A program made the translations under genes and the position numbers. A DNA stretch of 64,000 nucleotides from an uncultured Algibacter sp. (GTDB lineage: Bacteria; Bacteroidota; Bacteroidia; Flavobacteriales; Flavobacteriaceae): the NCBI GenBank assembly GCA_947502405.1, contig CANMZT010000002.1:124001-188000 (forward strand), in the 5' to 3' direction. Below, one piece after another: positions 38,261-48,025 of this stretch. Numbering within the stretch: position 1 is the stretch's first letter; each line of letters starts with the position of its first letter. The notes under the pieces were generated by a model. It worked only from the letters and a program-made list of their open reading frames with translations. It made no database searches and had not been told where the DNA came from.

Positions 38261-38343
38261 CTTGTAGGTTGAACAGCATGATAATTCGCTAAAACACAGA
38301 AACTTCAATAAAACTAACAACTAAAAAGCTATAAATAATACGC

Positions 38344-41300
38344 TTAGTATACGAATTGCCTCAAAATCACAGGTCCTATTAACCCAGAAGCATCTAATTC
38401 TGTATCATTTTTTTTAGGCGGGTTGGTTGTCCAAGTTTTCTTTTGGTCTTTAGGTCTAGAGTTGTCGTAAATAAGCTGGTTGCGCCATGTATTAGTAACT
38501 TTAACCTTAAGAGTATTTTCGCCTTTTACGAGATATTCACTAATATCAAACTCAAAAGGTGGTGCCCATTTTACACCTACTTTTTTACCGTTGCACCACA
38601 ATTCTGCAATATTAGCTACCTTACCTAAATCTATAATTGAACCTACCCCAATATTTTCTAAGTTAATTGTTTTTGAATATGTAGTTGTTCCTGAATAATG
38701 TTGTATTGTCCTATTTTCGAATTGAGTTAACGATTTTAATTTTGAAACTTCAATGCCTTCAGGCGTTTCCCAACCTTCATTAAAAGATAATTGCCAATTG
38801 TTTTGTAGCGATTTTTCTTCAACAAATACATCTCTTTTTGTCTCTTTTCCATTCTGAAAAAACATATACTCACCAGCTATAGATGAAAAGAAATTATCAG
38901 CTTTCCATGACAATTTTGGGACAGCTTCGTCCCTATATTCTTTAGACCAACCTACTTTAGCATCCAATACTACTTCACCGTTGTGGATAACTTTTGAAGC
39001 CAAGGGTTGTTTATCGCTTTTTGTAAATACCACTATAGCACTTCCGTTTGATGCCAGCGATAATGCAACATTGGTTCTGTTTTCTGAAACTTTCCAAATT
39101 TTAGCATCTTGCTGTTCTCCTGTAAATGCATCCCAAATTTGAGGCGAAAAATCATTTACTCTAAAACTCAATGCTACATTTATAGGTTTATCTTCTTTTG
39201 ATGCTACAAAATAAACATGCGCGTCTTCTATTTCGCGGTGTATCCAATTAATATCTAAATCTTCTGGAATAATAATGTCAGGTGTTATTGTTTCGGCGCT
39301 TAAAACTTCATCTAAGGTTTTACCCCAATATACTTTACCTTTTCCAACCTGTTTTACGCCACTTTTGGTTATTCCCCATAACTTATCTGAAATGGTTTTA
39401 AGTGCTTTTAAGTCGGCTACATCATCCATCAAACTCGGTGAATCCACCGGTTTATTGCCTAAAATTACAGCTCCATTTTCAACCAATATTTCTAATTTCT
39501 CTAAAGTAGAAAGTAGCATCTTTTCAGAATCTCTAAGCATAATAACTTTGTAATCCCCTGCATTTTCAACATGGATTTTACCATCTTGCATGCTTAATTT
39601 ATCATGCAGAATTTCTGCATTCAAATAATCAAAACGATAGCCTTTCGGAAATTCATCTAAATCAAATGGTGGGCGCTCGTAGTGATCGCCATAATACCAA
39701 AGCACATCGGCTACATATTCGCCTTCTTGTAATACATATTGGTTTCTACTTAAATAATCCGTCCAATCCTTCATGTAAGGCCACCAAGTTTGTTGACGCA
39801 CCAAAGGAAAGCCAATATTTCCACCAAAACTAGACCCAGGGTATACATCGGTTTGTGGTGTATGCGAAAACGTGTGAAACACCAAATGGTTTACGCCTTT
39901 AGTAAAATTATAATCGATTAAATATTTTACTGAAAACGGATGCTCATTCCATTTAACACCTAACTGCGTACAGGCTTCTGCCGCTAGCATTGGTTTATTA
40001 TACAAATGTGTTGCAGACGCCGCATTATAAATAGGTTTCGCATATTCATTTTGATCAGACGGTGCTTTAGGATACCAAAATTCGGTCATAGGTATATCAC
40101 TAACGCCATAATAACGCATTGGGTCTACAGGTAATACTTCTCCTCCTGCACCTTCGGTGTATACCTCAGCACCCATATCGTGCGCTACAGTTGCAAAATG
40201 TTTGAAGAAGTTGTCAATAAACACCTCATCCATGGTGTGTCTCAAGTCTCTTAAAAACTTAGTAGTTACTTCTGTACTTTCAACTATATAGCCCATTGTT
40301 GCTGGCAAATAGGGCTTCATACTGTAACCTCTTCTATTTTCAAATTCAGCGAACATATCCTCAGAATTTATCGTCCAAGTAGGCACATGACTTTCCCAGC
40401 TATCGATTAATAAACCATGTAATTTTCCATCCCCAATAGGTCCGCCTGGTTTAATTAAATTGCCTATCATTCCGTTTCGCAAGTGGTTTTCTATGGCTAC
40501 TTTATCAAGCTTACTAGACTCCCAACCTGTGGCTTCAGGAACTGCTGGTTTGTTGGTTAATCGCATATTAACATGTCCAAAACGAACCACTGTCCAATTA
40601 CCCTCAGGAACTTCCCAAGTTAATTTACCTTCATCTGTCATTTTACCTGTTAGATTGATGATGGTATTGGACTTAATAATTGTATTTTCAGCATAATCAT
40701 ATTGTACATCTTTTTTAAGACGCCTTAAAACTTTAGCTGCTTTAGCTTCATGATTATGTAATTTTGGTTTTGAACTTAAACGAATAAATTCTGGGGCTAT
40801 AGAGTGCTCACCTTCAAAGGTAAATACAAATTCGTTTGATGTGGTTTCAGGAATTGCTAATGTAAGGTGCTTTCGCCTATCATTCCAATTGGCATCTGGT
40901 AACTTTAGAGTGGTAATTTCTGTTAACTTACCATTAATTTTAGCTTCCACCTTAAGTTTTACATCCACTACTGGATACTGCGTACCTACAATGATATGTC
41001 GAAGTTGAGGGAATTTTATAGTTCGTAAAGTAACAAAAGTATCAAAGGTTGTTTTTACCCATGTATTTTTATTATTTACTTTTGAAATGCCTTGTTTTCT
41101 ATATTTATTTAGAGGTTTATCAAGTCTTGTGGTTTTACGAGTAACTATAAGTTTTGAATTTGGATTAAAAATATCCTCCCATGGTACCAACGAATTGTTA
41201 GTTTCTATTTTGGTAGGATTAAAAGGCTCCAAATCATCGCCTTCTGGTGTTGGAAACGCTAATAATTGAATGTCTTTATAATCGTAATCTGGTGTGTGAT

Positions 41301-41817
41301 ATAAAGAATCTATTTGTAGTATTTCTTCAAAAATTTTACCTCCTGAAATTCTATAAACCGTTTCTACTACCTCGCGTTGTGCTTCTTCTGCTGGCACCCA
41401 AGGGCCTCCAGTCATAGACCAACCCGGACAGTTTTGCATGGTAAATTTTAAACCTAAACGTTTACATTCATCGGCGGCATGACGAATCATATCTTCCCAT
41501 TCTGGCGATAAAATTTTTATAGGCTCTACATTAGGATATAGTCGCCCTGCTTTATTAAACAAATGAATCCCTTGCAAACCAGCATTTTTTATAGCCTCTA
41601 AATCTAACGTTAAACCTTCTTTGGAAATATTATTTCCATTGAGGTGAAACCAAGTTTCTGGTCTGTATTTTTTTTCTGGATTTTGAAAACCTTTTTTTAA
41701 ATCTGCAATACTAATTAACGGATTTTCGACATTTTTATCATTGATTTTGTTTGAATCGCATGCAAAAAAAGTGATCTGTAAGATGAAAAGGAAAAGATAA
41801 AAATTAGAATATCGCAT
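38344..41817 (-). CDS. GH106 alpha-L-rhamnosidase lipoprotein
   Basis: An 1157-residue lipoprotein (signal ending TFFAC, residue 20). GH106 hallmarks are TWFHLNGNNISKEGL, DLEAIKNAGLQG, QNCPGWSMTGGPWV and LIDSWESHVPTW, where the catalytic glutamate is expected. The C-terminal sandwich includes ELWCNGKKVGVKWAPPFEFD and NTWRNQLIYD, shared with the GH106 at 11845. It should release rhamnose from ulvan fragments. It is 32 nt downstream of the GH2 gene and probably co-transcribed with it from the promoter near 44490. The N-terminal 350 residues include an additional inserted sandwich, making it slightly longer than the 11845 protein. Confidence 0.9.
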   Translation of the reverse strand: MRYSNFYLFLFILQITFFACDSNKINDKNVENPLISIADLKKGFQNPEKKYRPETWFHLNGNNISKEGLTLDLEAIKNAGLQGIHLFNKAGRLYPNVEPIKILSPEWEDMIRHAADECKRLGLKFTMQNCPGWSMTGGPWVPAEEAQREVVETVYRISGGKIFEEILQIDSLYHTPDYDYKDIQLLAFPTPEGDDLEPFNPTKIETNNSLVPWEDIFNPNSKLIVTRKTTRLDKPLNKYRKQGISKVNNKNTWVKTTFDTFVTLRTIKFPQLRHIIVGTQYPVVDVKLKVEAKINGKLTEITTLKLPDANWNDRRKHLTLAIPETTSNEFVFTFEGEHSIAPEFIRLSSKPKLHNHEAKAAKVLRRLKKDVQYDYAENTIIKSNTIINLTGKMTDEGKLTWEVPEGNWTVVRFGHVNMRLTNKPAVPEATGWESSKLDKVAIENHLRNGMIGNLIKPGGPIGDGKLHGLLIDSWESHVPTWTINSEDMFAEFENRRGYSMKPYLPATMGYIVESTEVTTKFLRDLRHTMDEVFIDNFFKHFATVAHDMGAEVYTEGAGGEVLPVDPMRYYGVSDIPMTEFWYPKAPSDQNEYAKPIYNAASATHLYNKPMLAAEACTQLGVKWNEHPFSVKYLIDYNFTKGVNHLVFHTFSHTPQTDVYPGSSFGGNIGFPLVRQQTWWPYMKDWTDYLSRNQYVLQEGEYVADVLWYYGDHYERPPFDLDEFPKGYRFDYLNAEILHDKLSMQDGKIHVENAGDYKVIMLRDSEKMLLSTLEKLEILVENGAVILGNKPVDSPSLMDDVADLKALKTISDKLWGITKSGVKQVGKGKVYWGKTLDEVLSAETITPDIIIPEDLDINWIHREIEDAHVYFVASKEDKPINVALSFRVNDFSPQIWDAFTGEQQDAKIWKVSENRTNVALSLASNGSAIVVFTKSDKQPLASKVIHNGEVVLDAKVGWSKEYRDEAVPKLSWKADNFFSSIAGEYMFFQNGKETKRDVFVEEKSLQNNWQLSFNEGWETPEGIEVSKLKSLTQFENRTIQHYSGTTTYSKTINLENIGVGSIIDLGKVANIAELWCNGKKVGVKWAPPFEFDISEYLVKGENTLKVKVTNTWRNQLIYDNSRPKDQKKTWTTNPPKKNDTELDASGLIGPVILRQFVY

Positions 41818-41849
41818 GGTATAGATTTTTAAAATTATTTGTTGAGATG

Positions 41850-44450
41850 TTAATTCACTTTTCTTAGTTTAATTCCGCTTAATCGCGTCTGCCCTTTTTT
41901 TGCTTTAAAATTCACCGTAATACCGTTTTCATCTTCAACAGAAATTAAAAAGCGTTTTGTAACACCACGGTTATTGCCGTATTCTTTTTTTAGATTTACC
42001 TCACTCCAAATAGTTGTTCCATTTACCATAATATCCATTATGTTTTGGTCTTTTGTTTTTAGTTCTGCCAACAATAAAGACAACTCATAAGTACCATCAG
42101 GTACATCAAACTTATAGGCTTCAATACCGATGCGCTGTGTCTGATATATAGGGTCGTTTTCAGTTCCTTTCACACTCACATCGGTTCCTATGGCATTTCT
42201 TCTTTTACTTGGGTGTTTTAAAAATTCGCCACCCACATAGCCAAAACTACCTTTTTCATAAGCTTTATCAGGCATCCACAAATAATCTATATTATCAGAT
42301 TCTATAAAATAACAGTAAGAACCTACATTAATGGCTATTTCTTCAAATTTATTAGTGTTACTATTTAAATTTTTAGGTATCAAGTTAAAATCTATGAACG
42401 CAACATCTTTCAACGTTTTGCCATCTTTTTCACTAACTGCTTCAATTAAATTTTGTCCATTTACAAAAGGTATATCAAAGGTAGCTGTCGAAAATTCAAA
42501 AGCTTTTTTACCTAGTGAAGTTCCGTTTACAAATACCTCTACGTCTTTACTATTACCAACTACTGTTATGGGTTGGGTAGCATGAGTTTCGTCTTCATTA
42601 TCAGCTATACCTGATCTTTTTTTCCAAGCTTTAGAAGCTATGGCTAAAAATGGTGTTTTTTTCAATAAGGCTTGATATAAATAATAGGCGTCTTTTTTCT
42701 TTCTAGCTGCAGAAACCAAACCTTTATTATTGATATGAGGTACCGCGTCTTTACGATGTTCTACCTGAAAATCTGCATAATTCCATACATTAGCTCCCGA
42801 AATTTCAGGCATATCTAAAATGGTTTTCATATAGTGTTTGTGTAATAAAAACTGATAATCTACACTAAAATCAAATCGTGTAGGGTTATAAGAACGTAAT
42901 CTTGGGTCTGCGCCTCCTCCATATTCACTTAGGATGAAAGGCTTATCAGGATCCAATTCAAGCGAACGCGCTACTAAGCTTCTTAGGTTTTTATCTATAT
43001 CCTCTAACTCTTGAACATACCAACCATAATATTTATTATAGCCAACCAACTCTGTAAATCGGATACCCAATCTGTCTTGATATGCTGGTTCTCTAAAAAA
43101 TACAGAATATGAATATCGGGTTTTATCTTCTTCCTTTATAGTTTTAGCTAAAGCTTCGTGCGTGCTTACAAAATGTTTGGTGTAATCCTCACCTAATTTA
43201 CTAGGTGCTTTCATAGTGGTTTCGTTACCCAAATTCCAAGCTACAATTGAGGGATTATTATAGTTATAACGAATAGCTTCTTTAAGCATATTGATACTAT
43301 TTTGCTTTCCGGCTTCGTTGGCAGCAGCTTTATCAACAAAGGGTATCTCTAGTGTAGCAATAAACCCCAGTTTATTACACATCTCTAAAATGGCAGGATC
43401 TTGCGGGTAGTGGGCTATTCTTAAGAAATTAGAACCCATATCTTTAAGTAATTTCATGTCGTTACGATGCACCTCATCACTTACAGCATTAGCTTTACCA
43501 TAAAAATCTTGATGACGACAAGTACCTATTAACTTGGTAGGTTTACCGTTAATTGAAAAGCCTTTATTGGGATCAAAATTAAACCATCTAAAACCAACTG
43601 GATTTTCAATTCTATCATAAACATGCCCTTTTCTATCTACTATTTCAGATACTAATTTATAAAGATAAGGGGTTTCTGGAGACCATAATTTAGGGGTCTC
43701 AATAGAAAATTTACTATAAGTATCAATACCAAACCTAGACTTTGTTTTAGTAGTTATTACAAGATTATTATCAGTATCAAGCAAGGTTTGCTTCACGTAA
43801 TACGTTCCTTTTTTAGGTTGCACTAATTTAGATTGCACTGATACCTTTGCTGAACTTTCAGAAACTTCAGGCGTTCTAATAAAAATGGCGTTTGCACCTA
43901 AATTCGCCACTTCAAAATGTACTGGTTTTGTGATGATTAGCTGTACATCTCTGTAAATACCACCGTAAAATGAAAAATCTGCTGACTGTGGTACTATTTC
44001 ATCATTATGGGCATTATTTACTTTAACTACTATTTCATTTTTGCCAGTTTTGAGCGCCGATGTAATATCTCTTGCAAATGTAGTGTAGCCGCCTATATGG
44101 TCTTCGCCTATGGTTTTTCCATTAATATAAAGTGATGTGACTTGATTTGCCGCTTCGAACAATAAAAAGACATTCTGATTCTCATAAATTTGAGGAATAG
44201 TCATCGTTTTTTTATACCATCCTTCGCCTCTATAGTAACCATCTTTATCATCTAAAATATCTTCGGTATTCCATGAATGTGGTAGGGTTACTTTTTCCCA
44301 TTTTAAAGATTCGCTTTCAGAAAAAGGTTTTTTGATTTCACCTTTATAAAAATGCCATGCGTCGTTTATGGTTTCAATATGCCTTATGTTTTGTGCATTA
44401 GAACAAAATACAGCACTAAAGAATAATATTATTATTTGTATTTGTCTCAT
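41850..44450 (-). CDS. GH2 family glycosidase (beta-galactosidase/glucuronidase-like)
   Basis: An 866-residue secreted protein (signal peptide ends FCSNAQ, residue 20). It has the GH2 order: a jelly-roll sandwich with YRGEGWYKKT, an Ig-like domain, and a TIM barrel with E410 in NLGNET as acid/base and E509 in LSEYGGG as nucleophile. A C-terminal malectin-like module follows (~700-866). RWFNFDPNKGFSINGKP before the barrel is typical. GH2 members in ulvan loci act on uronic acid or galactose-type beta-linkages; which one here is not decided. It leads a two-gene unit with the GH106 gene downstream. Confidence 0.88.
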   Translation of the reverse strand: MRQIQIIILFFSAVFCSNAQNIRHIETINDAWHFYKGEIKKPFSESESLKWEKVTLPHSWNTEDILDDKDGYYRGEGWYKKTMTIPQIYENQNVFLLFEAANQVTSLYINGKTIGEDHIGGYTTFARDITSALKTGKNEIVVKVNNAHNDEIVPQSADFSFYGGIYRDVQLIITKPVHFEVANLGANAIFIRTPEVSESSAKVSVQSKLVQPKKGTYYVKQTLLDTDNNLVITTKTKSRFGIDTYSKFSIETPKLWSPETPYLYKLVSEIVDRKGHVYDRIENPVGFRWFNFDPNKGFSINGKPTKLIGTCRHQDFYGKANAVSDEVHRNDMKLLKDMGSNFLRIAHYPQDPAILEMCNKLGFIATLEIPFVDKAAANEAGKQNSINMLKEAIRYNYNNPSIVAWNLGNETTMKAPSKLGEDYTKHFVSTHEALAKTIKEEDKTRYSYSVFFREPAYQDRLGIRFTELVGYNKYYGWYVQELEDIDKNLRSLVARSLELDPDKPFILSEYGGGADPRLRSYNPTRFDFSVDYQFLLHKHYMKTILDMPEISGANVWNYADFQVEHRKDAVPHINNKGLVSAARKKKDAYYLYQALLKKTPFLAIASKAWKKRSGIADNEDETHATQPITVVGNSKDVEVFVNGTSLGKKAFEFSTATFDIPFVNGQNLIEAVSEKDGKTLKDVAFIDFNLIPKNLNSNTNKFEEIAINVGSYCYFIESDNIDYLWMPDKAYEKGSFGYVGGEFLKHPSKRRNAIGTDVSVKGTENDPIYQTQRIGIEAYKFDVPDGTYELSLLLAELKTKDQNIMDIMVNGTTIWSEVNLKKEYGNNRGVTKRFLISVEDENGITVNFKAKKGQTRLSGIKLRKVN

Positions 44451-44482
44451 TATATAAACTGCAACTTTAAAAGGTTATCCTC

Positions 44483-44490
44483 CAAAGGTA
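44483..44490 (-). promoter_or_regulatory. Likely -7 box of the GH2-GH106 unit
   Basis: On the coding strand TACCTTTG is a perfect TAnnTTTG box, 33 nt before the GH2 ATG at 44450. No clear -33 TTTG and no tandem CAGGA element lie upstream, so this unit seems to be under different control from the seven CAGGA units. Confidence 0.5.
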
Positions 44491-44542
44491 CTAAGTAAAA
44501 CTAATTTTTTATAGTAAAATTTATATCTAATTTTTACAAAAA

Positions 44543-44570
44543 AAAGACCACTTATGTATAAGTGGTCTTT
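44543..44570. terminator. Terminator of the carbohydrate-binding protein gene
   Basis: Arms AAAGACCACTTA (44543-44554) and TAAGTGGTCTTT (44559-44570) form a perfect 12-bp stem with a 4-nt loop, flanked by A/T tracts on both sides. It lies 50 nt past the stop codon of the gene at 44620-45507 and shields the GH2 promoter downstream. Confidence 0.9.
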
Positions 44571-44619
44571 AGTTTTATTTCAAAGAATAATTTATTTATG
44601 TTACAATAAATTTCTTTAC

Positions 44620-45507
44620 TTATTGAGTAATCAACATTTTGCTTGTAAATGGTGTTCTTAAGATATAAGATCCTTCAGCAAAAGTTGATAAATCAACTTT
44701 TTTACCTTCACCTTCAAGAACTTTAGAACCTAGTAAAGTATAAACATCCCATTTAGTTTCAATATTTAAATTGAAAATACCATCGTTAGCAGGATTTGGA
44801 AATGCTTTAAATGTACTAGCTTTAAGTTTATTTTCTTCTACACTTAAAGTTGAAGTACGTGTAACAGCTATATAATCAAACCTTGGACCAGCTGAAACAT
44901 ATCTTACTAAAAGCACATAAGTTCCTGCTGTTAAGGCTTCAGTATCAACTATTTTCATATCCTGATAGACTCCAGTACCTACGTCTAATTTACCGTTAAA
45001 TAAGATACCTTCTGATGATAAATCATTAGCATCACGTAACCACACTTGTAAAGTTTTATTACCAACATCAACGTTTACTCTATAGTTTACAGTAAAATCA
45101 TAATCTCCATCTTCCTTTATCTCGATAGTGTATAATCCATATTCCTGACCTTGAATACCTGTTACTACAATTCCAGTTGCATCATTCATAAGATCTACAT
45201 CTGCACCTGGTCTGTATGTGGTATTATTTCCTCCGCTTCCAACACTTTTATCGTTATAAGTCCCTGTTACTGGAGGAGAAGTAGTAGCATCTCCAGTATT
45301 TATACCGTCGATATAAAAACCTGTTCCGTCTTCAGCTGAATCAAAATTCTCGAGTTCAATCCTGGTTTCTACATTCTGAGCTTCTCCTATTTCAAGTGGC
45401 ACATTTTTATCAGGAAATGGTAAACCTACGTATTGCGCACTTACTGCTTGCATTCCTAAGAATGCTAAAGCTGAAAAAAATAACGTTTTGTGTAATTTTG
45501 TTTTCAT
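44620..45507 (-). CDS. Secreted CBM6-like protein with T9SS tail, no catalytic domain
   Basis: A 295-residue protein with signal peptide (ends MQAVSAQ, residue 25). Residues ~45-220 form a single CBM6/malectin-like beta-sandwich (RIELENFD, GLYTIEIKEDGDYDFTVNYRV, PRFDYIAVTR). Residues ~230-295 are a T9SS sorting domain (FKAFPNPANDGIF...SKMLITQ). No catalytic domain is present. It may be a surface or secreted ulvan-binding protein that helps capture substrate, or a decoy for larger enzymes; the role is unknown. It forms its own transcription unit with a CAGGA promoter and a strong terminator, which suggests high expression together with the lyases. Confidence 0.78.
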   Translation of the reverse strand: MKTKLHKTLFFSALAFLGMQAVSAQYVGLPFPDKNVPLEIGEAQNVETRIELENFDSAEDGTGFYIDGINTGDATTSPPVTGTYNDKSVGSGGNNTTYRPGADVDLMNDATGIVVTGIQGQEYGLYTIEIKEDGDYDFTVNYRVNVDVGNKTLQVWLRDANDLSSEGILFNGKLDVGTGVYQDMKIVDTEALTAGTYVLLVRYVSAGPRFDYIAVTRTSTLSVEENKLKASTFKAFPNPANDGIFNLNIETKWDVYTLLGSKVLEGEGKKVDLSTFAEGSYILRTPFTSKMLITQ

Positions 45508-45539
45508 AATTTTTGGTATTAGATTAATTAATTAGATTT

Positions 45540-45574
45540 TCAAGGTATAATTACAAGGCAGTTAGACTATCCTG
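45540..45574 (-). promoter_or_regulatory. CAGGA promoter of the CBM6-like protein gene
   Basis: Coding-strand AGTACAGGATAGTCTAA includes CAGGAT at 45569-45574. TACCTTGA (45540-45547) lies 21 nt downstream and fits a TAnnTTTG-like box. The distal half-site is poor here (CATGTA). The GTACAGGA core is shared with the promoter at 52806-52840. Confidence 0.55.
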
Positions 45575-45579
45575 TACTT

Positions 45580-46046
45580 ACATGCTTATACTGTACTTTT
45601 CTACGAACTGTAAGATATAATCTGTTAAAATCAACATAAAATGAAATTTAGCGTTTGCTTGAGATAAAAGTACTACAAATCAAAAAAAATATTTAATACT
45701 ACAATAAATACAATATCTTAAGCTGCTTATTATCAAGCAGAAATAATCTTGATTTTTAGATTAGTATCATTAACTCCTGTAATATTATGATTAACATAAA
45801 CTGTATTGGAGAAAGGATAAGAAAAATTCCGTAACGTGATTTATATAATATATTAACGTGAGTTTGACTTAAGAATTTCTGTTTTTAAACTAATAAATTC
45901 AATAATATAAGTACTTGTTAACTTGAGCCTGTTGCAAGGTTTTGAGAATCGATATGTTTTAATGGGTTGCGACTGAGCTCAATCTAACATTTCTATAAAC
46001 CATATGATATTAAAAACAACAAACTGATTACTATATAGAACTCACG
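45580..46046. other. Long intergenic region with inverted repeats, no gene seen
   Basis: No credible coding region lies between the CBM6-like gene's promoter and the sulfatase gene. It is AT-rich. It contains an inverted repeat TAACGTGAGTT (45854-45864) / AACTCACGTTA (46039-46049), whose right copy overlaps the sulfatase stop codon. An inner imperfect hairpin lies between arms 45923-45937 and 45967-45982. The hairpin may form the 3' end of the sulfatase transcript, but no T-tract follows it. Confidence 0.5.
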
Positions 46047-47810
46047 TTACTTAATATCTTTTTCTTTAATTTCTAAATTATCACTTGGCACATACCCGAT
46101 ACGATGCGCTTTAACTTGTATTGTAGCACCCTTTGGAAGCTGAATTGGATTCTGGTACACCGACCAAGATTTTGGTGCTTTACCTCCTTCTTCAATAATT
46201 TTATAACCTATTGAAGCGCCTTTAGTATTACAAGACATAGAAACTTTATCATCGTCTAGTTTTATTATAGGGTTTGCTGTTACTTGCTGTGTTGTATTAC
46301 CTTCCCATAATTTAGTTACTAATTCGCTTTCAGGCATATCTGGGTTATCATCAATAAGGCTTAACCATTTATCCATTTCTGCACTTAATTCTTTAAGTTT
46401 TTCTTGATATTCTGGATTATCTGCAAGGTTTGTTAATTCGTATGGATCTGCTTCGCAGTCAAACAATTCTTCTTTTGGTTTAGAGTCTCTGAACCATTGT
46501 AGTTGTATATCGTTAAGCTTCCCTTCATCTTTAAGCCTAAGTAACTCTTTCATACTTGGTATTTTTTCACGATATGCTACAGGCAAATAGTAACCTTGTT
46601 CTGGTCTATAATTTCGGATGTATTTAAACTGGCTATCTCTTACTGCTCTAATAGCATCTGTAAAGCCATCAAATCTATCGGCAGCGGCATGAATATATTT
46701 GCGTTCTTCTGCTTTATGTTCTCCTAAAAAAGCTTGCCCTTGCATGTACGCTTTTGGTTTTTCTCCAGTTAATGATAATAAGGTAGGAGCAAAATCGATA
46801 AAACTAATTAATTGATTGTCTGTTGTTCCTGCATATTGTCCATTAGGAAACCTAATTATCATCGGGGTATTTAAACCAGAATCGTAAATTAAACGTTTTT
46901 CTCTTGGCAAAGGGCCACCATGATCTCCATAAAATACGACTATAGTATTCTCTAATAAACCATCGTCTTCTAGCTGTTTTAAAACTGCACCAACCTGCTT
47001 ATCCATTTCAGCTATATTATTATAAAGTTTCCACATATCGCGTTGCGTCACTTCATTGTCCACTAAGTAAGGTGGAATATCAAATTTGGTGTCTTTTGGT
47101 AAATGCACTGGTGTATCAGCTTCGTTCATTCTATTTTTAGCATGAGATTTTCCAAAATTTTTCCATTTATAATTTCTATCTCCCGCTTGATAATATCTGG
47201 TTTCAATTTCTCTAAATCCATAGGGTTCAAACAGACCTGATTCGTGGGTTTCAGTAAAATTAAATACTGAGAAAAAAGGTTGATTTTCACTTCTATTTCG
47301 CCAATGTGCATACGGGCTACTTTCGTCCCAAGCCGTAACAGGTGCTTTAAATTGATAATCGGTTTTATAATTATTAGTACAATAATAACCTTGTAAGCGT
47401 AACCATTCGCTTATCATTTTAACATTTGAAGGTGGTACAGCTTCATATTTAGGTAAACCCGTTACTTCTGTATAAGAATTAGTGCGCATATGATTAGCAC
47501 CAATACTTGATGGATACATACCTGTTGCAATAGCTGCTCTACTTGGTGCACAAACTCCAGAAGTTGAGTATAGATTAGGGTATATAACACCTTCTTCTGC
47601 TAACTTACTTAAGTTTGGTGTTGCTACTGTATTATCGCCAAACGGCGGAATGTAAGCGCCCATATCTTCGGTTACTAACCAAAGAATGTTTGGACGTTCT
47701 GGTAATTTTATTTTAGACGTTTCTTTTGCTAATTGGGGTTTTGTTTCTTTATCGCTTTTACAGCTTAAAAAGCACAAACAGAACAATAGTAGTGTTTTAA
47801 AAAATTTCAT
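46047..47810 (-). CDS. S1-family sulfatase, N-sulfoglucosamine-sulfohydrolase-like lipoprotein
   Basis: A 587-residue lipoprotein (CFLSC, cysteine at residue 17). The formylglycine motif is C87-A-P-S-R91, and E48-D49 in WLVTEDMGAY is the metal-binding position. The WLVTEDMGAYIPPFGD and SSIGANHMRTN segments resemble the heparan N-sulfatase-like branch of S1, which contains the S1_8 group found in ulvan loci. A C-terminal extension (~500-587), rich in beta-strands, goes beyond the core sulfatase. It should desulfate ulvan oligosaccharides after lyase and GH105 action. It lies 215 nt downstream of the GH105 gene, and the gap holds a repeat element, so it may also have its own promoter. Confidence 0.87.
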   Translation of the reverse strand: MKFFKTLLLFCLCFLSCKSDKETKPQLAKETSKIKLPERPNILWLVTEDMGAYIPPFGDNTVATPNLSKLAEEGVIYPNLYSTSGVCAPSRAAIATGMYPSSIGANHMRTNSYTEVTGLPKYEAVPPSNVKMISEWLRLQGYYCTNNYKTDYQFKAPVTAWDESSPYAHWRNRSENQPFFSVFNFTETHESGLFEPYGFREIETRYYQAGDRNYKWKNFGKSHAKNRMNEADTPVHLPKDTKFDIPPYLVDNEVTQRDMWKLYNNIAEMDKQVGAVLKQLEDDGLLENTIVVFYGDHGGPLPREKRLIYDSGLNTPMIIRFPNGQYAGTTDNQLISFIDFAPTLLSLTGEKPKAYMQGQAFLGEHKAEERKYIHAAADRFDGFTDAIRAVRDSQFKYIRNYRPEQGYYLPVAYREKIPSMKELLRLKDEGKLNDIQLQWFRDSKPKEELFDCEADPYELTNLADNPEYQEKLKELSAEMDKWLSLIDDNPDMPESELVTKLWEGNTTQQVTANPIIKLDDDKVSMSCNTKGASIGYKIIEEGGKAPKSWSVYQNPIQLPKGATIQVKAHRIGYVPSDNLEIKEKDIK

Positions 47811-47906
47811 AAACTTGAATCTTTTATTTGTATTAATTTAAAAGATAAAATATTAATACACTAAGGTAAATTAAGGGTTTAGCAGTAATGTAAGCAAATA
47901 TGCACC

Positions 47907-48009
47907 GCGTTAGGGATTGAGGGATTTGTTGAAGCTCCCCGATCCCGATAGCTATCGGGAGAGGGAGCGACTCCCGAAAGCCCGACCACGCCCTAAGGAG
48001 TGGTAACGC
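47907..48009. repeat. GC-rich interspersed repeat with palindromic core
   Basis: This about 103-bp island is much richer in G+C than its surroundings. It is bounded by GCGTTA (47907-47912) and TAACGC (48004-48009). Inside is a perfect 18-bp palindrome TCCCGATAGCTATCGGGA (47943-47960), and TCGGGAG (47955-47961) can alternatively pair with CTCCCGA (47971-47977). It resembles the small CCCGATAGCTATCGGG-containing repeats I associate with flavobacterial genomes. It carries no gene and sits between the sulfatase and GH105 genes. Confidence 0.7.
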
Positions 48010-48025
48010 TAAAAAATATATACTA

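Noticed and set aside
45925-45939. End of an IS6-like insertion sequence (GAGCCTGTTGCAAGG)
   Set aside because: The likeness to IS6-family ends is slight, there is no transposase, and the stretch is better explained as one arm of the local imperfect hairpin.
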